64,000 nucleotides of DNA from NCBI RefSeq assembly GCF_000349945.1, contig NC_020516.1, positions 3,472,001-3,536,000 on the forward strand. The letters run 5' to 3'. Shown piece after piece: positions 35,129-44,374 of the stretch. The notes under the pieces are model-generated. The model had not been told where the DNA came from. It worked only from the letters and a program-made list of their open reading frames with translations, and ran no database searches. Source of the DNA: Azoarcus sp. KH32C (GTDB lineage Bacteria; Pseudomonadota; Gammaproteobacteria; Burkholderiales; Rhodocyclaceae). Positions within the stretch are counted from its first letter, which is position 1. Each line of letters opens with the position of its first letter. The position numbers were made by a program, and so were the translations under genes.

Positions 35129-36535
35129 TTACAGGACTTTTCCCGGGTTCATCAAACCATGCGGGTCGAGGGCCGACTTCACCGCGCGCATGAGATCCAG
35201 CTCCACCTCCGACTTGTAGCGGGCGTTTTCGCCACGCTTCAACTGCCCTAGACCGTGCTCCGCCGAAATCGATCCGTGGAGTTCGACGACCAGGTCATGC
35301 ACGATCCGATTCACTTCTCCCGTCCGGCCGATGAATGCCTTGTTATCCAAGGCATCGGGTTTCGAAAGATTGTAGTGCAGGTTCCCGTCCCCAATGTGGC
35401 CGAATGCGACGATCCTGACGTCCGGCCAGCGGGCCAGCAAGGCCGCCCTCGCACGTGAGAGGAATTCGGGAATGCTGCTTATGGGCACGGACACGTCGTG
35501 CTTGATGCTGACGCCTTCCACCTTCTGAGCTTCGGAGATATTCTCCCGCAGCGCCCACAAGGCGTTCTCCTGGGCTTCCGACGCCGCCAGGACGGCATTG
35601 TCCATCAGCCCCACCTCGGTCGCGGCGCCCAGCGCCTGCTCCAGCAACTGGCGCACTTCGGTCGCACCGACGAAGTCGGCCAGCTCGATCAGGACGGACC
35701 ACTCCCCTGCCCCGCTCAATGGCGCCCGGGCGCCCGGGATGTGCTGCAACACAAGTTCCAGCGCCGGGCGACCGATGATCTCGAAGGCGTTGATTCGATC
35801 GCCGCAATGGTCGCGCAGAAATCCGAGCAGAGAAATTGCACGCTCGGCGTCCGCAACCGCCGCCCACGCGACAGCGCGCGCGCGCGGACGCGGAAATAGC
35901 TTCAGACAGGCCGCCGTGACGACGCCGAGAGTTCCTTCGGCCCCGACGAAGAGCTGCTTGAGGTCGTACCCGGTATTGTCCTTGCGCAGGCCACGCAGGC
36001 CCTCCCAGACACGCCCGTCGGGCAGCACGACCTCGAGTCCCAGCACCAGGTCGCGCATGTTGCCGTAGCGCAGCACATGCACCCCGCCAGCGTTGGTCGA
36101 GATATTGCCGCCGACCTGGCAGCTCCCCTCGGACGCGAGCGACAGCGGGAACAGGCGATTCGCGTCGGCAGCGGCTTGCTGCACGGCGGCCAAGGTGCAG
36201 CCCGCTTCGGCGACAAGCGCGTTGTTGGCCGCATCGACGCCTCGAATCCGATTCATGCGCGACAGGCTGAGCACCACGGACTGGCCATCCTCCAGCGGGG
36301 TGGCACCGCCGCAGAGGCCCGTATTGCCGCCTTGGGGGACGATCGCGACGCCGGACGCCACACAAGCGCGCACGACCGCGGAAACTTGGTCGACGTCGGT
36401 TGGCCGAACGACGGCGATGGCATTGCCGCGGTAGCGGCCCCGCCAGTCGTTCAGATAGGGACCCATCGCGTCCGCCCCAGTCAAGACCTGTGGCTCTCCG
36501 ACAGTGTCGATCAGCGCCTGGATGAATTCAGTCAT
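35129..36535 (-). CDS. FAD-linked 2-hydroxyacid oxidase/dehydrogenase (D-2-hydroxyglutarate/D-lactate type)
   Basis: A 468-residue VAO-family flavoprotein. The FAD-binding domain carries PQGGNTGLCGGATPLE and EGSCQVGGNISTNAGGVHVLRYG, and the C-terminal domain has the metal/substrate motif FGHIGDGNLHYNLS and SAEHGLGQLKR. These are typical of GlcD, D-lactate dehydrogenase and D-2-hydroxyglutarate dehydrogenase. Residue patterns fit the D-2-hydroxyglutarate group best, but the substrate cannot be fixed from sequence. It is followed 15 bp later on the opposite side of its start by the patatin gene, likely co-transcribed. Confidence 0.88.
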   Translation of the reverse strand: MTEFIQALIDTVGEPQVLTGADAMGPYLNDWRGRYRGNAIAVVRPTDVDQVSAVVRACVASGVAIVPQGGNTGLCGGATPLEDGQSVVLSLSRMNRIRGVDAANNALVAEAGCTLAAVQQAAADANRLFPLSLASEGSCQVGGNISTNAGGVHVLRYGNMRDLVLGLEVVLPDGRVWEGLRGLRKDNTGYDLKQLFVGAEGTLGVVTAACLKLFPRPRARAVAWAAVADAERAISLLGFLRDHCGDRINAFEIIGRPALELVLQHIPGARAPLSGAGEWSVLIELADFVGATEVRQLLEQALGAATEVGLMDNAVLAASEAQENALWALRENISEAQKVEGVSIKHDVSVPISSIPEFLSRARAALLARWPDVRIVAFGHIGDGNLHYNLSKPDALDNKAFIGRTGEVNRIVHDLVVELHGSISAEHGLGQLKRGENARYKSEVELDLMRAVKSALDPHGLMNPGKVL

Positions 36536-36550
36536 GTCTCGCGAACCGTT

Positions 36551-37498
36551 TCAGTACTGCTTCAAGGCGTAGCGCAAGGCGGGCAGCATATGCGTCGCGG
36601 CGGCCTCGCCTTCGGCGATGGCTTCACGCGCGCGATGGAAATCCAAAGGGCCGAGATGGCCGAGACGAGGGGCGATCAGGACTTCCGCGGGCTCTCCGGC
36701 CAGACGGCTACGTGCAATGCGCACCTGCATGATGCTGATGCTTGAGGCGAGGACCGTGATCAGCGACGGGGCGTCCGCGACGTCCGCCGCCGCCGGGCGC
36801 GGCTCCTTCGGCTCGGCACCGTTGCCGCCGGTAACGGTGCGCCCGAAGCGCGCGAGGACGCGCTCGGTCCAGCCGGCCTCGCTCTCCGGTTCGGCTGCCG
36901 GCCGAACGGCCTTCCCGACGAGATCGGACCCGAGATCCACAGCAATCACGAGATCAGCGCCCATCGCCCGGCACAGCGACACGGGCACCGGATTGACGAG
37001 GCCGCCGTCAACAAGGACACGACCGTGCCGGATGACGGGTGTCAGCAAACCAGGCATTGCGATCGAGGCACGCACCGCCGCGGCAACGCTCCCTTCGCGC
37101 AACCAGAGTTCGCGCCCCGTTTCCAGCTCAGTGGCAACACAGGCAAAACGGCGGTCGAGTTCGGAGAAGTCGCGATCGACGAAATTGCGCTCGAAGAAGC
37201 GGATAAGCTTCTGGCCCTTGATCAGCCCGCCGCGCAGACTCACATCGAGGAGGGAGACGACGTCCTTCCATTTGAGGGATTCGGCCCAATCGGTGAGCTT
37301 GACCAGATCACCCGAGGCAAGCGCGGCACCGACGAATGCCCCGACCGAGGCACCGCAGACGACGTGCGGCTCGATTCCTTCCTGGGCGAGCACCCGCAGG
37401 ACACCCAGGTGAGCCCAGCCCCGCGCTGCGCCGCTCCCCAAGGCAATCCCGATCGTCGGGCCTGTCGTGGCGGGCGGGTGCGGGGCTGACTCGAACAT
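36551..37498 (-). CDS. Patatin-like phospholipase (RssA-like)
   Basis: A 315-residue hydrolase with the oxyanion-hole motif GSGAARGWAHLGVL, the nucleophile elbow GASVGAF (GXSXG) and the catalytic aspartate in VDGGLVNPVPVSL, so the Ser-Asp dyad is complete. A hydrophilic insert (about residues 215-250) separates the core from a helical tail. RssA-type patatins are cytoplasmic lipases of unclear substrate. It sits between rimO and the FAD oxidase. Confidence 0.9.
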   Translation of the reverse strand: MFESAPHPPATTGPTIGIALGSGAARGWAHLGVLRVLAQEGIEPHVVCGASVGAFVGAALASGDLVKLTDWAESLKWKDVVSLLDVSLRGGLIKGQKLIRFFERNFVDRDFSELDRRFACVATELETGRELWLREGSVAAAVRASIAMPGLLTPVIRHGRVLVDGGLVNPVPVSLCRAMGADLVIAVDLGSDLVGKAVRPAAEPESEAGWTERVLARFGRTVTGGNGAEPKEPRPAAADVADAPSLITVLASSISIMQVRIARSRLAGEPAEVLIAPRLGHLGPLDFHRAREAIAEGEAAATHMLPALRYALKQY

Positions 37499-37516
37499 GT
37501 CAGGCGATCAGTCGAC

Positions 37517-38851
37517 TCATGAGCTTATCGGCTCGGCATACAGGTCGTGGACGTCGCAGTCCGTGATCCTGACTCGCGCGAACTCCCCGGGTTCGAGGTG
37601 TTCGCCGTTCGGGATGATGACCAGGCCGTCGATCTCGGGGGCATCAGCCGGCGAGCGCGCGATCGCGCCCTCTTCGTCGATTTCGTCGACGAGCACCGTC
37701 ACCTCGCGGTCGATCCAGCGCTCGAGCCGCTGCGTGGAAATGTCTTCCTGGAACTCCATCAGACGCAAGCGGCGCTCCTCGCGGACTTCATCCGGAACCG
37801 GATCGGCGAGCTGATTGGCTTCCGCCCCCTCGACCGGCGAATAGGCGAACGCACCGACGCGATCGAGCTGAGCCTCTTCGAGGAAGTTGAGCAGCATCTC
37901 GAAATCTTCGTCTGTCTCGCCCGGGAAGCCGGTGATGAAGGTCGAGCGGATCGTCAGGTCCGGGCAGATGCAGCGCCATTTGCGCACACGCTCGAGCACA
38001 TTCTCGGCGTTGGCAGGCCGCTTCATCGCTTTGAGGATGCGCGGGCTGGCGTGCTGGAAGGGGACGTCGAGGTAAGGCAGGATCTTGCCTTCGGCCATCA
38101 GCGGGATCAGCTCGTCGACGCTCGGATAGGGATACACGTAGTGCATCCGCACCCAGACGCCGAGCTCACCCAGCGCCTTCGCGAGGTCGTACAGGCGCGT
38201 CTTGAGCGGGCGGCCGTTCCAGAAGCCAGTCCGGTACTTGGTGTCGACGCCGTAGGCACTGGTGTCCTGCGAGACGATCAGCAGTTCCTTCACGCCGGCA
38301 TCGACCAGCGCTTCGGCCTCGCGCATCACTTCGTGAATCGGACGCGAGACGAGGTCGCCACGCATCGACGGAATGATGCAGAAGGTGCAGCGGTGATTGC
38401 AGCCCTCGGAAATCTTGAGATAGGCGTAATGCCCCGGCGTCAGCCGGATCCCCTGAGGCGGCACGAGGTCGGTGAACGGGTCGTGCGGCTTGGGCAGGTG
38501 CTGATGCACGGCCTTCATCACGGCATCGGTCGCGTGCGGGCCGGTGACGGCGAGCACCTGAGGATGCGCGGCGAGGACGACGTCGTCCTTGGCTCCGAGG
38601 CAGCCCGTGACAATCACCTTGCCGTTCTCGGCGAGCGCCTCGCCAATTGCGTCGAGCGACTCTTCGACCGCGGCATCGATGAAGCCGCAGGTATTTACGA
38701 CCACGAGGTCTGCGTCGTCGTAGCTGCCGGAGATATCGTAGCCCTCGGCGCGCAGGCGCGTGAGGATGTGTTCGGAATCGACTGTCGCCTTCGGACAGCC
38801 AAGGGAAACGAAGCCGACACGCGGCACGTCGAGTTTTTTCGTCGGGGTCAT
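37517..38851 (-). CDS. rimO: Ribosomal protein S12 methylthiotransferase
   Basis: A 444-residue radical-SAM enzyme that methylthiolates an aspartate of ribosomal protein S12. The N-terminal MTTase domain begins VGFVSLGCPKATVDSEH with cluster cysteines including VVNTCGFIDAAVEES, the radical-SAM motif is CNHRCTFCIIPSMRG, and a TRAM domain closes the protein (about 375-440). The CPKATVDSE start distinguishes RimO from MiaB. It is divided from phaR by 48 bp. Confidence 0.96.
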   Translation of the reverse strand: MTPTKKLDVPRVGFVSLGCPKATVDSEHILTRLRAEGYDISGSYDDADLVVVNTCGFIDAAVEESLDAIGEALAENGKVIVTGCLGAKDDVVLAAHPQVLAVTGPHATDAVMKAVHQHLPKPHDPFTDLVPPQGIRLTPGHYAYLKISEGCNHRCTFCIIPSMRGDLVSRPIHEVMREAEALVDAGVKELLIVSQDTSAYGVDTKYRTGFWNGRPLKTRLYDLAKALGELGVWVRMHYVYPYPSVDELIPLMAEGKILPYLDVPFQHASPRILKAMKRPANAENVLERVRKWRCICPDLTIRSTFITGFPGETDEDFEMLLNFLEEAQLDRVGAFAYSPVEGAEANQLADPVPDEVREERRLRLMEFQEDISTQRLERWIDREVTVLVDEIDEEGAIARSPADAPEIDGLVIIPNGEHLEPGEFARVRITDCDVHDLYAEPISS

Positions 38852-38899
38852 GCTCTCTACTGCGATACGCGCGGCACCCGGTCAGGCCCGCGCGCCGTC

Positions 38900-39544
38900 T
38901 TATTTCTGGTTGGAACGACCAGTCTTGGTCGTCGAAGCTGCATCGCCCTTCTCCGTGGCCTGACCCGAAGAGGACGACGTGCCACCACCCTGAGGTTCCC
39001 GGGCGGCGGGGCTGTAGTTGGGGAACTGGAAGCCAGTGAACATGTTACGCGTCTGATTCTCGATCTGCTCCTGCATCTGCGAGAACATTTTCTTGCTCTG
39101 GTCGACGTAGGTTCCCATCACGCTCTGCAGCGCCGGTCCCTGGAAATTCAGGAACTGGGCCCAGAGGTCCTGGCTGACCGTGCTGTTCTCGCCGTAGATC
39201 GCCTTCGACTGCTCCTGCAGCTTGGCCTGCATTTCGGTGAATGCCTTGATGTTGTTTTCAAGGTACTTGCCCATCATGCCCTGCGTGGCATTGCCGTAGA
39301 ACCGGATCATGTGGGCCAGCAGATCGCTGGTGAACATCGGGGCGCCGCCGGCTTCCTCTTCGAGGATGATCTGAAGCAGGATGCTGCGGGTCAGGTCCTC
39401 ACCGGTCTTCGCATCGACGACCTGGAATTCCTCGCGGCTCAATACCAACTCCTTCACATCGGCCAGCGTGATGTAGGAACTCGTGCGGGTGTCGTAAAGA
39501 CGACGGTTGGGATACTTCTTGATAAGACGTGCCTGGTCAACCAT
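38900..39544 (-). CDS. phaR: Polyhydroxyalkanoate synthesis repressor PhaR
   Basis: A 214-residue regulator with the N-terminal DNA-binding domain (MVDQARLIKKYPNRRLYDTR) and the PHB accumulation domain (AHMIRFYGNATQGMMGKYLE), followed by a Gln/Met-rich C-terminus. PhaR binds polyhydroxybutyrate granules and represses phasin and its own gene when granules are absent. The start at 39544 is preferred over an ATG 13 codons upstream. It is the last gene of the phaC-phbB-phbB-phaR group. Confidence 0.95.
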   Translation of the reverse strand: MVDQARLIKKYPNRRLYDTRTSSYITLADVKELVLSREEFQVVDAKTGEDLTRSILLQIILEEEAGGAPMFTSDLLAHMIRFYGNATQGMMGKYLENNIKAFTEMQAKLQEQSKAIYGENSTVSQDLWAQFLNFQGPALQSVMGTYVDQSKKMFSQMQEQIENQTRNMFTGFQFPNYSPAAREPQGGGTSSSSGQATEKGDAASTTKTGRSNQK

Positions 39545-39611
39545 CACTACCTCTCCTCGGCGGCGGTGAATTCCGCTCTGCATGTATGAAAATTATACCG
39601 CGGTGCGGAAA

Positions 39612-39636
39612 TAAAAACCCCGCCGTTCGGCGGGGT
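39612..39636 (-). terminator. Intrinsic terminator after phbB (first of the tandem)
   Basis: Arms ACCCCGCC (39617-39624) and GGCGGGGT (39629-39636) with a GTTC loop are followed on the - strand by TTTTTAT. It lies between phbB and phaR. Confidence 0.85.
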
Positions 39637-39668
39637 CGAGCAACCACGGGCCGCGCGCGGATTGCGCA

Positions 39669-40409
39669 TCAGCACATATGGAGGCCACCGTTGATGTTGA
39701 TGGTGGCGCCGGTCACATAGCCGGCCAGTTCGGAGGAGAGGTAGGAGCACAGGGCGCCGATTTCTTCCGGCTTTCCCAGACGCTTCATCGGAACGGTGTC
39801 GATGATGCCTTGGCGGATGTCGTCGCGGATCGCCATGACCATCTCGGTGCCGATGTAGCCCGGGGCGATGGCGTTGACGGTGACGCCCTTGGTCGCGAGC
39901 TCGGCCGCCAGCGCCTTCGTGAAGCCCAGCACGCCCGCCTTGGCGGTCGAGTAGTTGGTCTGGCCGGCCTGACCCTTGACGCCGTTAACCGACGAGATAT
40001 TGATGATGCGCCCCCAGCCACGCTCGGCCATCTTCGGCGACACGTGATGGGTGACGTTGAACAGGCTGTTGAGGTTGGTGTTGATCACCGCATCCCACTG
40101 GCCCTTCTCCATCTTCGGGAAGAACTTGTCACGCGTGATGCCGGCGTTGTTCACCAGGATCTCGATCGGGCCGACTTCGGCTTCGATCTTGGCAACCATG
40201 GCCTTGCAGGATTCGTAGTCGGACACGTCACCTTCAGCGGCGACGAAGTCAAAGCCGAGTTCCTTCTGTTTGGCGAGCCACTCGTCCTTCTGAGGAAAAC
40301 CGGGCAGACAGTTGGCGACGACCTTGAGGCCATCCTGGGCCAGCGATTGACAGATCGCGGTGCCCAAACCACCCATTGCGCCGGTAACGAGTGCGACTTT
40401 CTGACTCAT
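39669..40409 (-). CDS. phbB: Acetoacetyl-CoA reductase, copy 1
   Basis: A 246-residue SDR that reduces acetoacetyl-CoA to (R)-3-hydroxybutyryl-CoA for polyhydroxybutyrate. It has the N-terminal nucleotide motif VTGAMGGLGTAIC, NNAGITRD, and the active-site tyrosine/lysine in NYSTAKAG. It is a clear paralogue of the copy starting at 41374 (same length, same ordered motifs), so the locus carries a tandem pair. A terminator follows it before phaR. Confidence 0.95.
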   Translation of the reverse strand: MSQKVALVTGAMGGLGTAICQSLAQDGLKVVANCLPGFPQKDEWLAKQKELGFDFVAAEGDVSDYESCKAMVAKIEAEVGPIEILVNNAGITRDKFFPKMEKGQWDAVINTNLNSLFNVTHHVSPKMAERGWGRIINISSVNGVKGQAGQTNYSTAKAGVLGFTKALAAELATKGVTVNAIAPGYIGTEMVMAIRDDIRQGIIDTVPMKRLGKPEEIGALCSYLSSELAGYVTGATININGGLHMC

Positions 40410-40574
40410 AGTGCAATCCTCTTGCAGATTCGGGATGAGGAAGCACGATCAGTCTCACCCTTGTGATTCGCCGCGTGCCTCCCCCTGGCAACCATGCGGC
40501 AATGCATTACCGCAAAGTTCTCGGATTATAGGCACTTTTCGGCATATGTGCTGCACTGCAAAAAACGGGCCCGA

Positions 40575-40611
40575 AAGAAAACGGCGCGGCCCCAATCGGG
40601 AACGCGCCGTT
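40575..40611 (-). terminator. Intrinsic terminator after phbB copy 2
   Basis: Arms AACGGCGCG (40580-40588) and CGCGCCGTT (40603-40611) form a 9-bp stem followed on the - strand by TTCTTTC. It separates the two reductase genes, so they may be separate transcripts. Confidence 0.75.
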
Positions 40612-40633
40612 GGCAGATCCAGGCGAAGCTGGA

Positions 40634-41374
40634 TCAGAACATGTGCTGACCGCCGTTGATCGAGATGTTGGCGCCGGTCACGAAGGCCGCTTCTTCCGAT
40701 GCCAGGTAAGCTACCAGTCCGGCGATCTCTTCCGGTTTGCCGAGGCGCGAGACCGGAATCTGCGGCAGGATCTTGGATTCGAGGATTTCCTGGGGAATCG
40801 CCATGACCATCTTCGTGCCGATGTAGCCCGGAGAAATGGTGTTCACAGTGACGCCGGAACGTGCGACTTCCAGTGCGAGGGCCTTGGTAAAGCCGTGCAT
40901 GCCCGCCTTGGCGGCGGAGTAGTTGGTCTGACCGAAGGCGCCCTTCTGGCCATTCACCGACGAGACGTTGATCACGCGGCCCCACTTGCGCTCGACCATG
41001 CCGTCCATGACCTGCTTAGTCATGTTGAAGACGCTGTCGAGGTTGGTGCTGATGACGGCGTCCCAGTCCGCCTTGGTCATCTTCTTGAAGGTCATGTCGC
41101 GGGTGATACCGGCGTTATTGACCAGGACATCGATCGGGCCGACTTCGCTCGTCACGGTGTCGACACACGCCTTGCAGGCATCGAAATCAGATACGTCGCA
41201 CGGATAGGCCTTGAAACCGTACCCCATGTTGTTCATGGTCTGCAGCCATTCGGCCGCCTTGTTGTTGCCCGGCGAATGGGTGGTAACGACGCGGTATCCC
41301 AGCGCCGACAGCTTGATGCAAATTGCTTCGCCCAGACCACCCATACCTCCCGTCACAAGCGCAACTCGTGCCAT
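40634..41374 (-). CDS. phbB: Acetoacetyl-CoA reductase, copy 2
   Basis: A 246-residue SDR, start ATG 41374 (MARVALVTGGMGGLGEAIC), with NNAGITRDMTF and active-site NYSAAKAG. An in-frame ATG at 41419 would add 15 residues. It is closest to phaC and shares all catalytic residues with copy 1; small differences (for example FGQTNYSAAK versus AGQTNYSTAK) suggest a duplication that has diverged. Confidence 0.95.
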   Translation of the reverse strand: MARVALVTGGMGGLGEAICIKLSALGYRVVTTHSPGNNKAAEWLQTMNNMGYGFKAYPCDVSDFDACKACVDTVTSEVGPIDVLVNNAGITRDMTFKKMTKADWDAVISTNLDSVFNMTKQVMDGMVERKWGRVINVSSVNGQKGAFGQTNYSAAKAGMHGFTKALALEVARSGVTVNTISPGYIGTKMVMAIPQEILESKILPQIPVSRLGKPEEIAGLVAYLASEEAAFVTGANISINGGQHMF

Positions 41375-41510
41375 GCTATTTCCTCTCCCGTGTTTCGTCT
41401 CTCGAAGGGTTTCCAGCAATACCGGCAGCGCCCCCCGTATCCGCTGCCGCTGGTAGATTCTTGTTGCTTATTGTTCCCTATTCTCTCCGCCGGGCGAGAG
41501 CGAGGTTGTA

Positions 41511-43256
41511 TCAGGCTTTCTCCTTGACGTAGCGCCCGGGCGCCGGTTCGATCGGCGCGTACTTGGCATTGCCGAGCCGGCCGCGCGCCGCGACCTGCTT
41601 GCCGCCGAACTGCGCGAGCCACTTGCTCCAGTGCAGCCACCAACTGCCCTTGTTCTCGACGGCGCTGTCGAGCCATTCGTCGGGGTCCGCGGCCTTCACG
41701 TCGTTGACCCAGTAGCTGCGCCGGTTCTTCGACGCCGGGTTGATCGCACCGGCGATGTGGCCGCTCGCACCGAGAACGAAAGTCGTATCGCCGCCGAGCA
41801 GGCCGCGCGACAGGTAAGCCCCCTTCCATGGCACGATGTGGTCTTCACGTGTCGCCAGGAGATAGGCCGGGGCATTGACTTTGCCGAGATCCACCTTGAC
41901 GCCGAGCATCTTGAGCTTGCCCGGCACGCGCAGATTGTTCTCGAGATACATGTTGCGCAAATACCACGTCAGGAAGGGCCCGGCGAGGTTCGTGCTGTCG
42001 GAATTCCAGTACAGGAGGTCGAAGGCCTGCGGCTTGTTGCCCTTGAGGTAGTTGCCGACGACGTACTGCCACACGAGGTCGTTCGCGCGCAGAGAGGAGA
42101 ACACGTTCGCCAGCTCCTGCCCGGGCATGAGGCCGCCCTTGCCGATCGCCGCTTCGCGTGCCGCGATGCTCGCCTCGTCGACGAGGCAGGCGAGTTCGCC
42201 GGCATCGGCGAAATCCAGCAGGGTGGTCATCAACGTCACGCTCGCGACCGGATCCTCGCCGCGCGCCCTGGCCACCGCGAGCGCAGAGGTGAGGATGGTG
42301 CCGCCGACGCAGAAGCCCAGCACGTTCGGTTTCTTGACCCGCGTGACGGCGCGCACGATGTCGAGAGCCGTGAGCGGGCCCTTTTCGATGTAGTCGTCCC
42401 AAGTGAAGGCGGCCTCGTCCGCCTTCGGGTTCTTCCACGAGACGAGGAAGACGGTGTAGCCCTTCTCGACGACGAAGCGCACCAGGGAGTTTTCCGGCTG
42501 GAGATCCAAGATGTAGAACTTGTTGATGCAGGGCGGCACGATCAGCAGCGGCGCCTGGGCGACCTTGTCGGTCAGCGGCGCGTACTGGATGAGCTGCATC
42601 AGCTCGTTTTCGTAGATGACCGAACCCGGTGTCAGGGCCATGTTGCGGCCGACTTCGAAGGCCGCGTCGTCGGTCATCGAGATGCGGCCCTTCTCGAGGT
42701 CGGCAAGCAGGTTTTCGAGGCCGCGGGTGATGCTCTCGCCCTTGGACTCGAGCGCGGCTTTGATGAACTCGGGATTCGTCGCGGCGAAGTTCGAGGGGGC
42801 GAGCGCGTCGATGTATTGGCGCGTCAGGAACTGGACGCGGGATTTGGCGCGTCCGTCGGCCATCGGCAGCTCTTCGGCGACGCGCTTGAGGAAATCAGCG
42901 TTGAGCAGGTAAGCCTGGCGCACGTAATCGAAGACCGGGCTTTCGGCCCATTCAACGGAGGTGAAGCGACGGTCGCCCGCTTCCGGCCTGATCACCGGCT
43001 CGCTGGTTTCACCGGGGTTTCGCTGCAGCAGCGTGTTCCAGAGCGTGATATGCCGCTCGGCGAACGAATTCTGCAGGCGTGTGAAGGCTTCGGTTTCGGG
43101 GAGCGGGACGCTGGCGGCGGCGGCCCCGCTGCTGTCCTGAATCGCTGCGTGCTGGCGAGCGACCCCCTCGAAGAAGTTCTGGGCCATCGTCTGGCCGAAT
43201 TGAAGCATTACCTGAAACGCAGCTGTCGACTGCTTGTTGTCTGATTCGGACATCAA
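41511..43256 (-). CDS. phaC: Poly(3-hydroxyalkanoate) polymerase, class I
   Basis: A 581-residue class I PHA synthase. The lipase-like box GFCVGGTILTSAL holds the catalytic cysteine; the aspartate is in REDHIVPWKGAY and the histidine in GASGHIAGAINP. The N-terminal PhaC domain (RFTSVEWAESPVFDYVRQAYLL) is complete. It polymerises (R)-3-hydroxybutyryl-CoA on granules. phaA (thiolase) is not in this window. Confidence 0.96.
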   Translation of the reverse strand: MMSESDNKQSTAAFQVMLQFGQTMAQNFFEGVARQHAAIQDSSGAAAASVPLPETEAFTRLQNSFAERHITLWNTLLQRNPGETSEPVIRPEAGDRRFTSVEWAESPVFDYVRQAYLLNADFLKRVAEELPMADGRAKSRVQFLTRQYIDALAPSNFAATNPEFIKAALESKGESITRGLENLLADLEKGRISMTDDAAFEVGRNMALTPGSVIYENELMQLIQYAPLTDKVAQAPLLIVPPCINKFYILDLQPENSLVRFVVEKGYTVFLVSWKNPKADEAAFTWDDYIEKGPLTALDIVRAVTRVKKPNVLGFCVGGTILTSALAVARARGEDPVASVTLMTTLLDFADAGELACLVDEASIAAREAAIGKGGLMPGQELANVFSSLRANDLVWQYVVGNYLKGNKPQAFDLLYWNSDSTNLAGPFLTWYLRNMYLENNLRVPGKLKMLGVKVDLGKVNAPAYLLATREDHIVPWKGAYLSRGLLGGDTTFVLGASGHIAGAINPASKNRRSYWVNDVKAADPDEWLDSAVENKGSWWLHWSKWLAQFGGKQVAARGRLGNAKYAPIEPAPGRYVKEKA

Positions 43257-43376
43257 CTACTCCTGGGGCGAGACTCCGGAGCAAGCCGTGCTCCGCGCAT
43301 TGGTACTTTCGTCCATTATCTTGCCATCGGCAGGCCGCTGTGCCGAGCCAAATTTGCGCGGATAAAATCGCACCCC

Positions 43377-43601
43377 ATGTACATTGTCGCAATTGCCTGG
43401 TTATACGTAGCCGTGATGGCGGCCGCATCCGATACCACCGTCATCGGCGGAATTCTCACGTTCGTGTTCTGGGGGATCGCGCCGCTCGCCCTGTTCCTGT
43501 GGCTCACGGGCACTCCCGCCCGTCATCGGAGCACTCGCCGAAGAGCACCCGAAGAGGGTACAGGGGCAGAAGATAGAGCCGATTCCCATGACAAGCAATA
43601 G
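43377..43601 (+). CDS. Small conserved membrane protein
   Basis: A 74-residue protein, ATG at 43377, divergent from phaC. Two hydrophobic segments (about residues 3-20 and 23-44, including GGILTFVFWGIAPLALFLWL) precede a basic/acidic soluble tail. No motif of known function is visible. Clean segregation of hydrophobic and polar residues supports a real gene. A GATAAAAT element about 15 bp upstream could serve as a -10 box for a leaderless or short-leader transcript. Confidence 0.65.
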   Translation: MYIVAIAWLYVAVMAAASDTTVIGGILTFVFWGIAPLALFLWLTGTPARHRSTRRRAPEEGTGAEDRADSHDKQ

Positions 43602-43636
43602 TGAATAGCGGGTAGATATTCCCGAATCAGGTAGTT

Positions 43637-44374
43637 TCAGTCCGCGAGCCAGACGAGCGAGGCCATGCGACCGGTGACGCCGTCGCGGCGGTAGGAGAAG
43701 TAGCGCAGCGGGTCGGACCAGGTGCATTCGCCGCCGCCGAAGATGCGCGTCACGCCGAGCGCAGCAAGGCGGAGTCGGGCGAGGAGGAAGAGATCGGCCA
43801 TCCACTTGCCGCGTTGCGCGGCGGGGCGGAACGCGTCGGTGGCGGCCGGGTTGCCGGCACAGAATGCCTGGCGCACCTCGTCGCCGACTTCGAAGGCGTC
43901 GGGACCGATCGCCGGCCCCATCCATGCCAGGATCCTGCCGGGTGGGACCGCCATGCGTGCGACGGCGGCATCGAGGACGCCTGCGGCAAGACCGCGCCAG
44001 CCGGCGTGCGCGGCGGCGACGACCGTGCCCATGTCGTCACAGAAGAGCACCGGCAGGCAGTCGGCCGTCATGATCGCGCAGACGGCGGAAGGCCGGGTTG
44101 CGACCGAGGCGTCGGCCTTCGGGGTGCCCTCTGCGACTGCATCGGCATCGGCGATCTCGATGCCATGAACCTGTTCGAGCCACAGCGGCTCAGCGGGGAG
44201 GCAGCTTCGCAGCAGCCACCGATTCTGCGCCACCGCCGACGGCGAATCGCCGACGTGGGTGCCGAGATTCATGCTGGCGTATGGGCCGGAACTCACGCCC
44301 CCGTGCCGCGTCGTGACGAAGGCGCGGACGTTGGACGGAGCGGGCCAGTCGGGTTGGATCCAGTCCGGACTCAT
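43637..44374 (-). CDS. pgeF: Peptidoglycan editing factor PgeF (YfiH, polyphenol oxidase/laccase-domain family)
   Basis: A 245-residue multicopper-oxidase-like (DUF152) protein. The conserved metal/active-site motifs are RHGGVSSGPYASMNLGTHVGD, TADCLPVLF and AAHAGWRGLAAGVLD; YfiH family members remove mis-incorporated residues from peptidoglycan precursors or act on purine nucleosides. The start at 44374 overlaps the rluD stop by 4 bp. A longer open frame continues upstream, but it is shadow of rluD. The rluD-pgeF pair is conserved. Confidence 0.93.
   Translation of the reverse strand: MSPDWIQPDWPAPSNVRAFVTTRHGGVSSGPYASMNLGTHVGDSPSAVAQNRWLLRSCLPAEPLWLEQVHGIEIADADAVAEGTPKADASVATRPSAVCAIMTADCLPVLFCDDMGTVVAAAHAGWRGLAAGVLDAAVARMAVPPGRILAWMGPAIGPDAFEVGDEVRQAFCAGNPAATDAFRPAAQRGKWMADLFLLARLRLAALGVTRIFGGGECTWSDPLRYFSYRRDGVTGRMASLVWLAD

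Noticed and set aside
37547..39589. 680-residue + strand frame antisense to rimO and phaR
   Set aside because: It spans two well-recognised - strand genes and has no domain; it arises from third-position GC bias.
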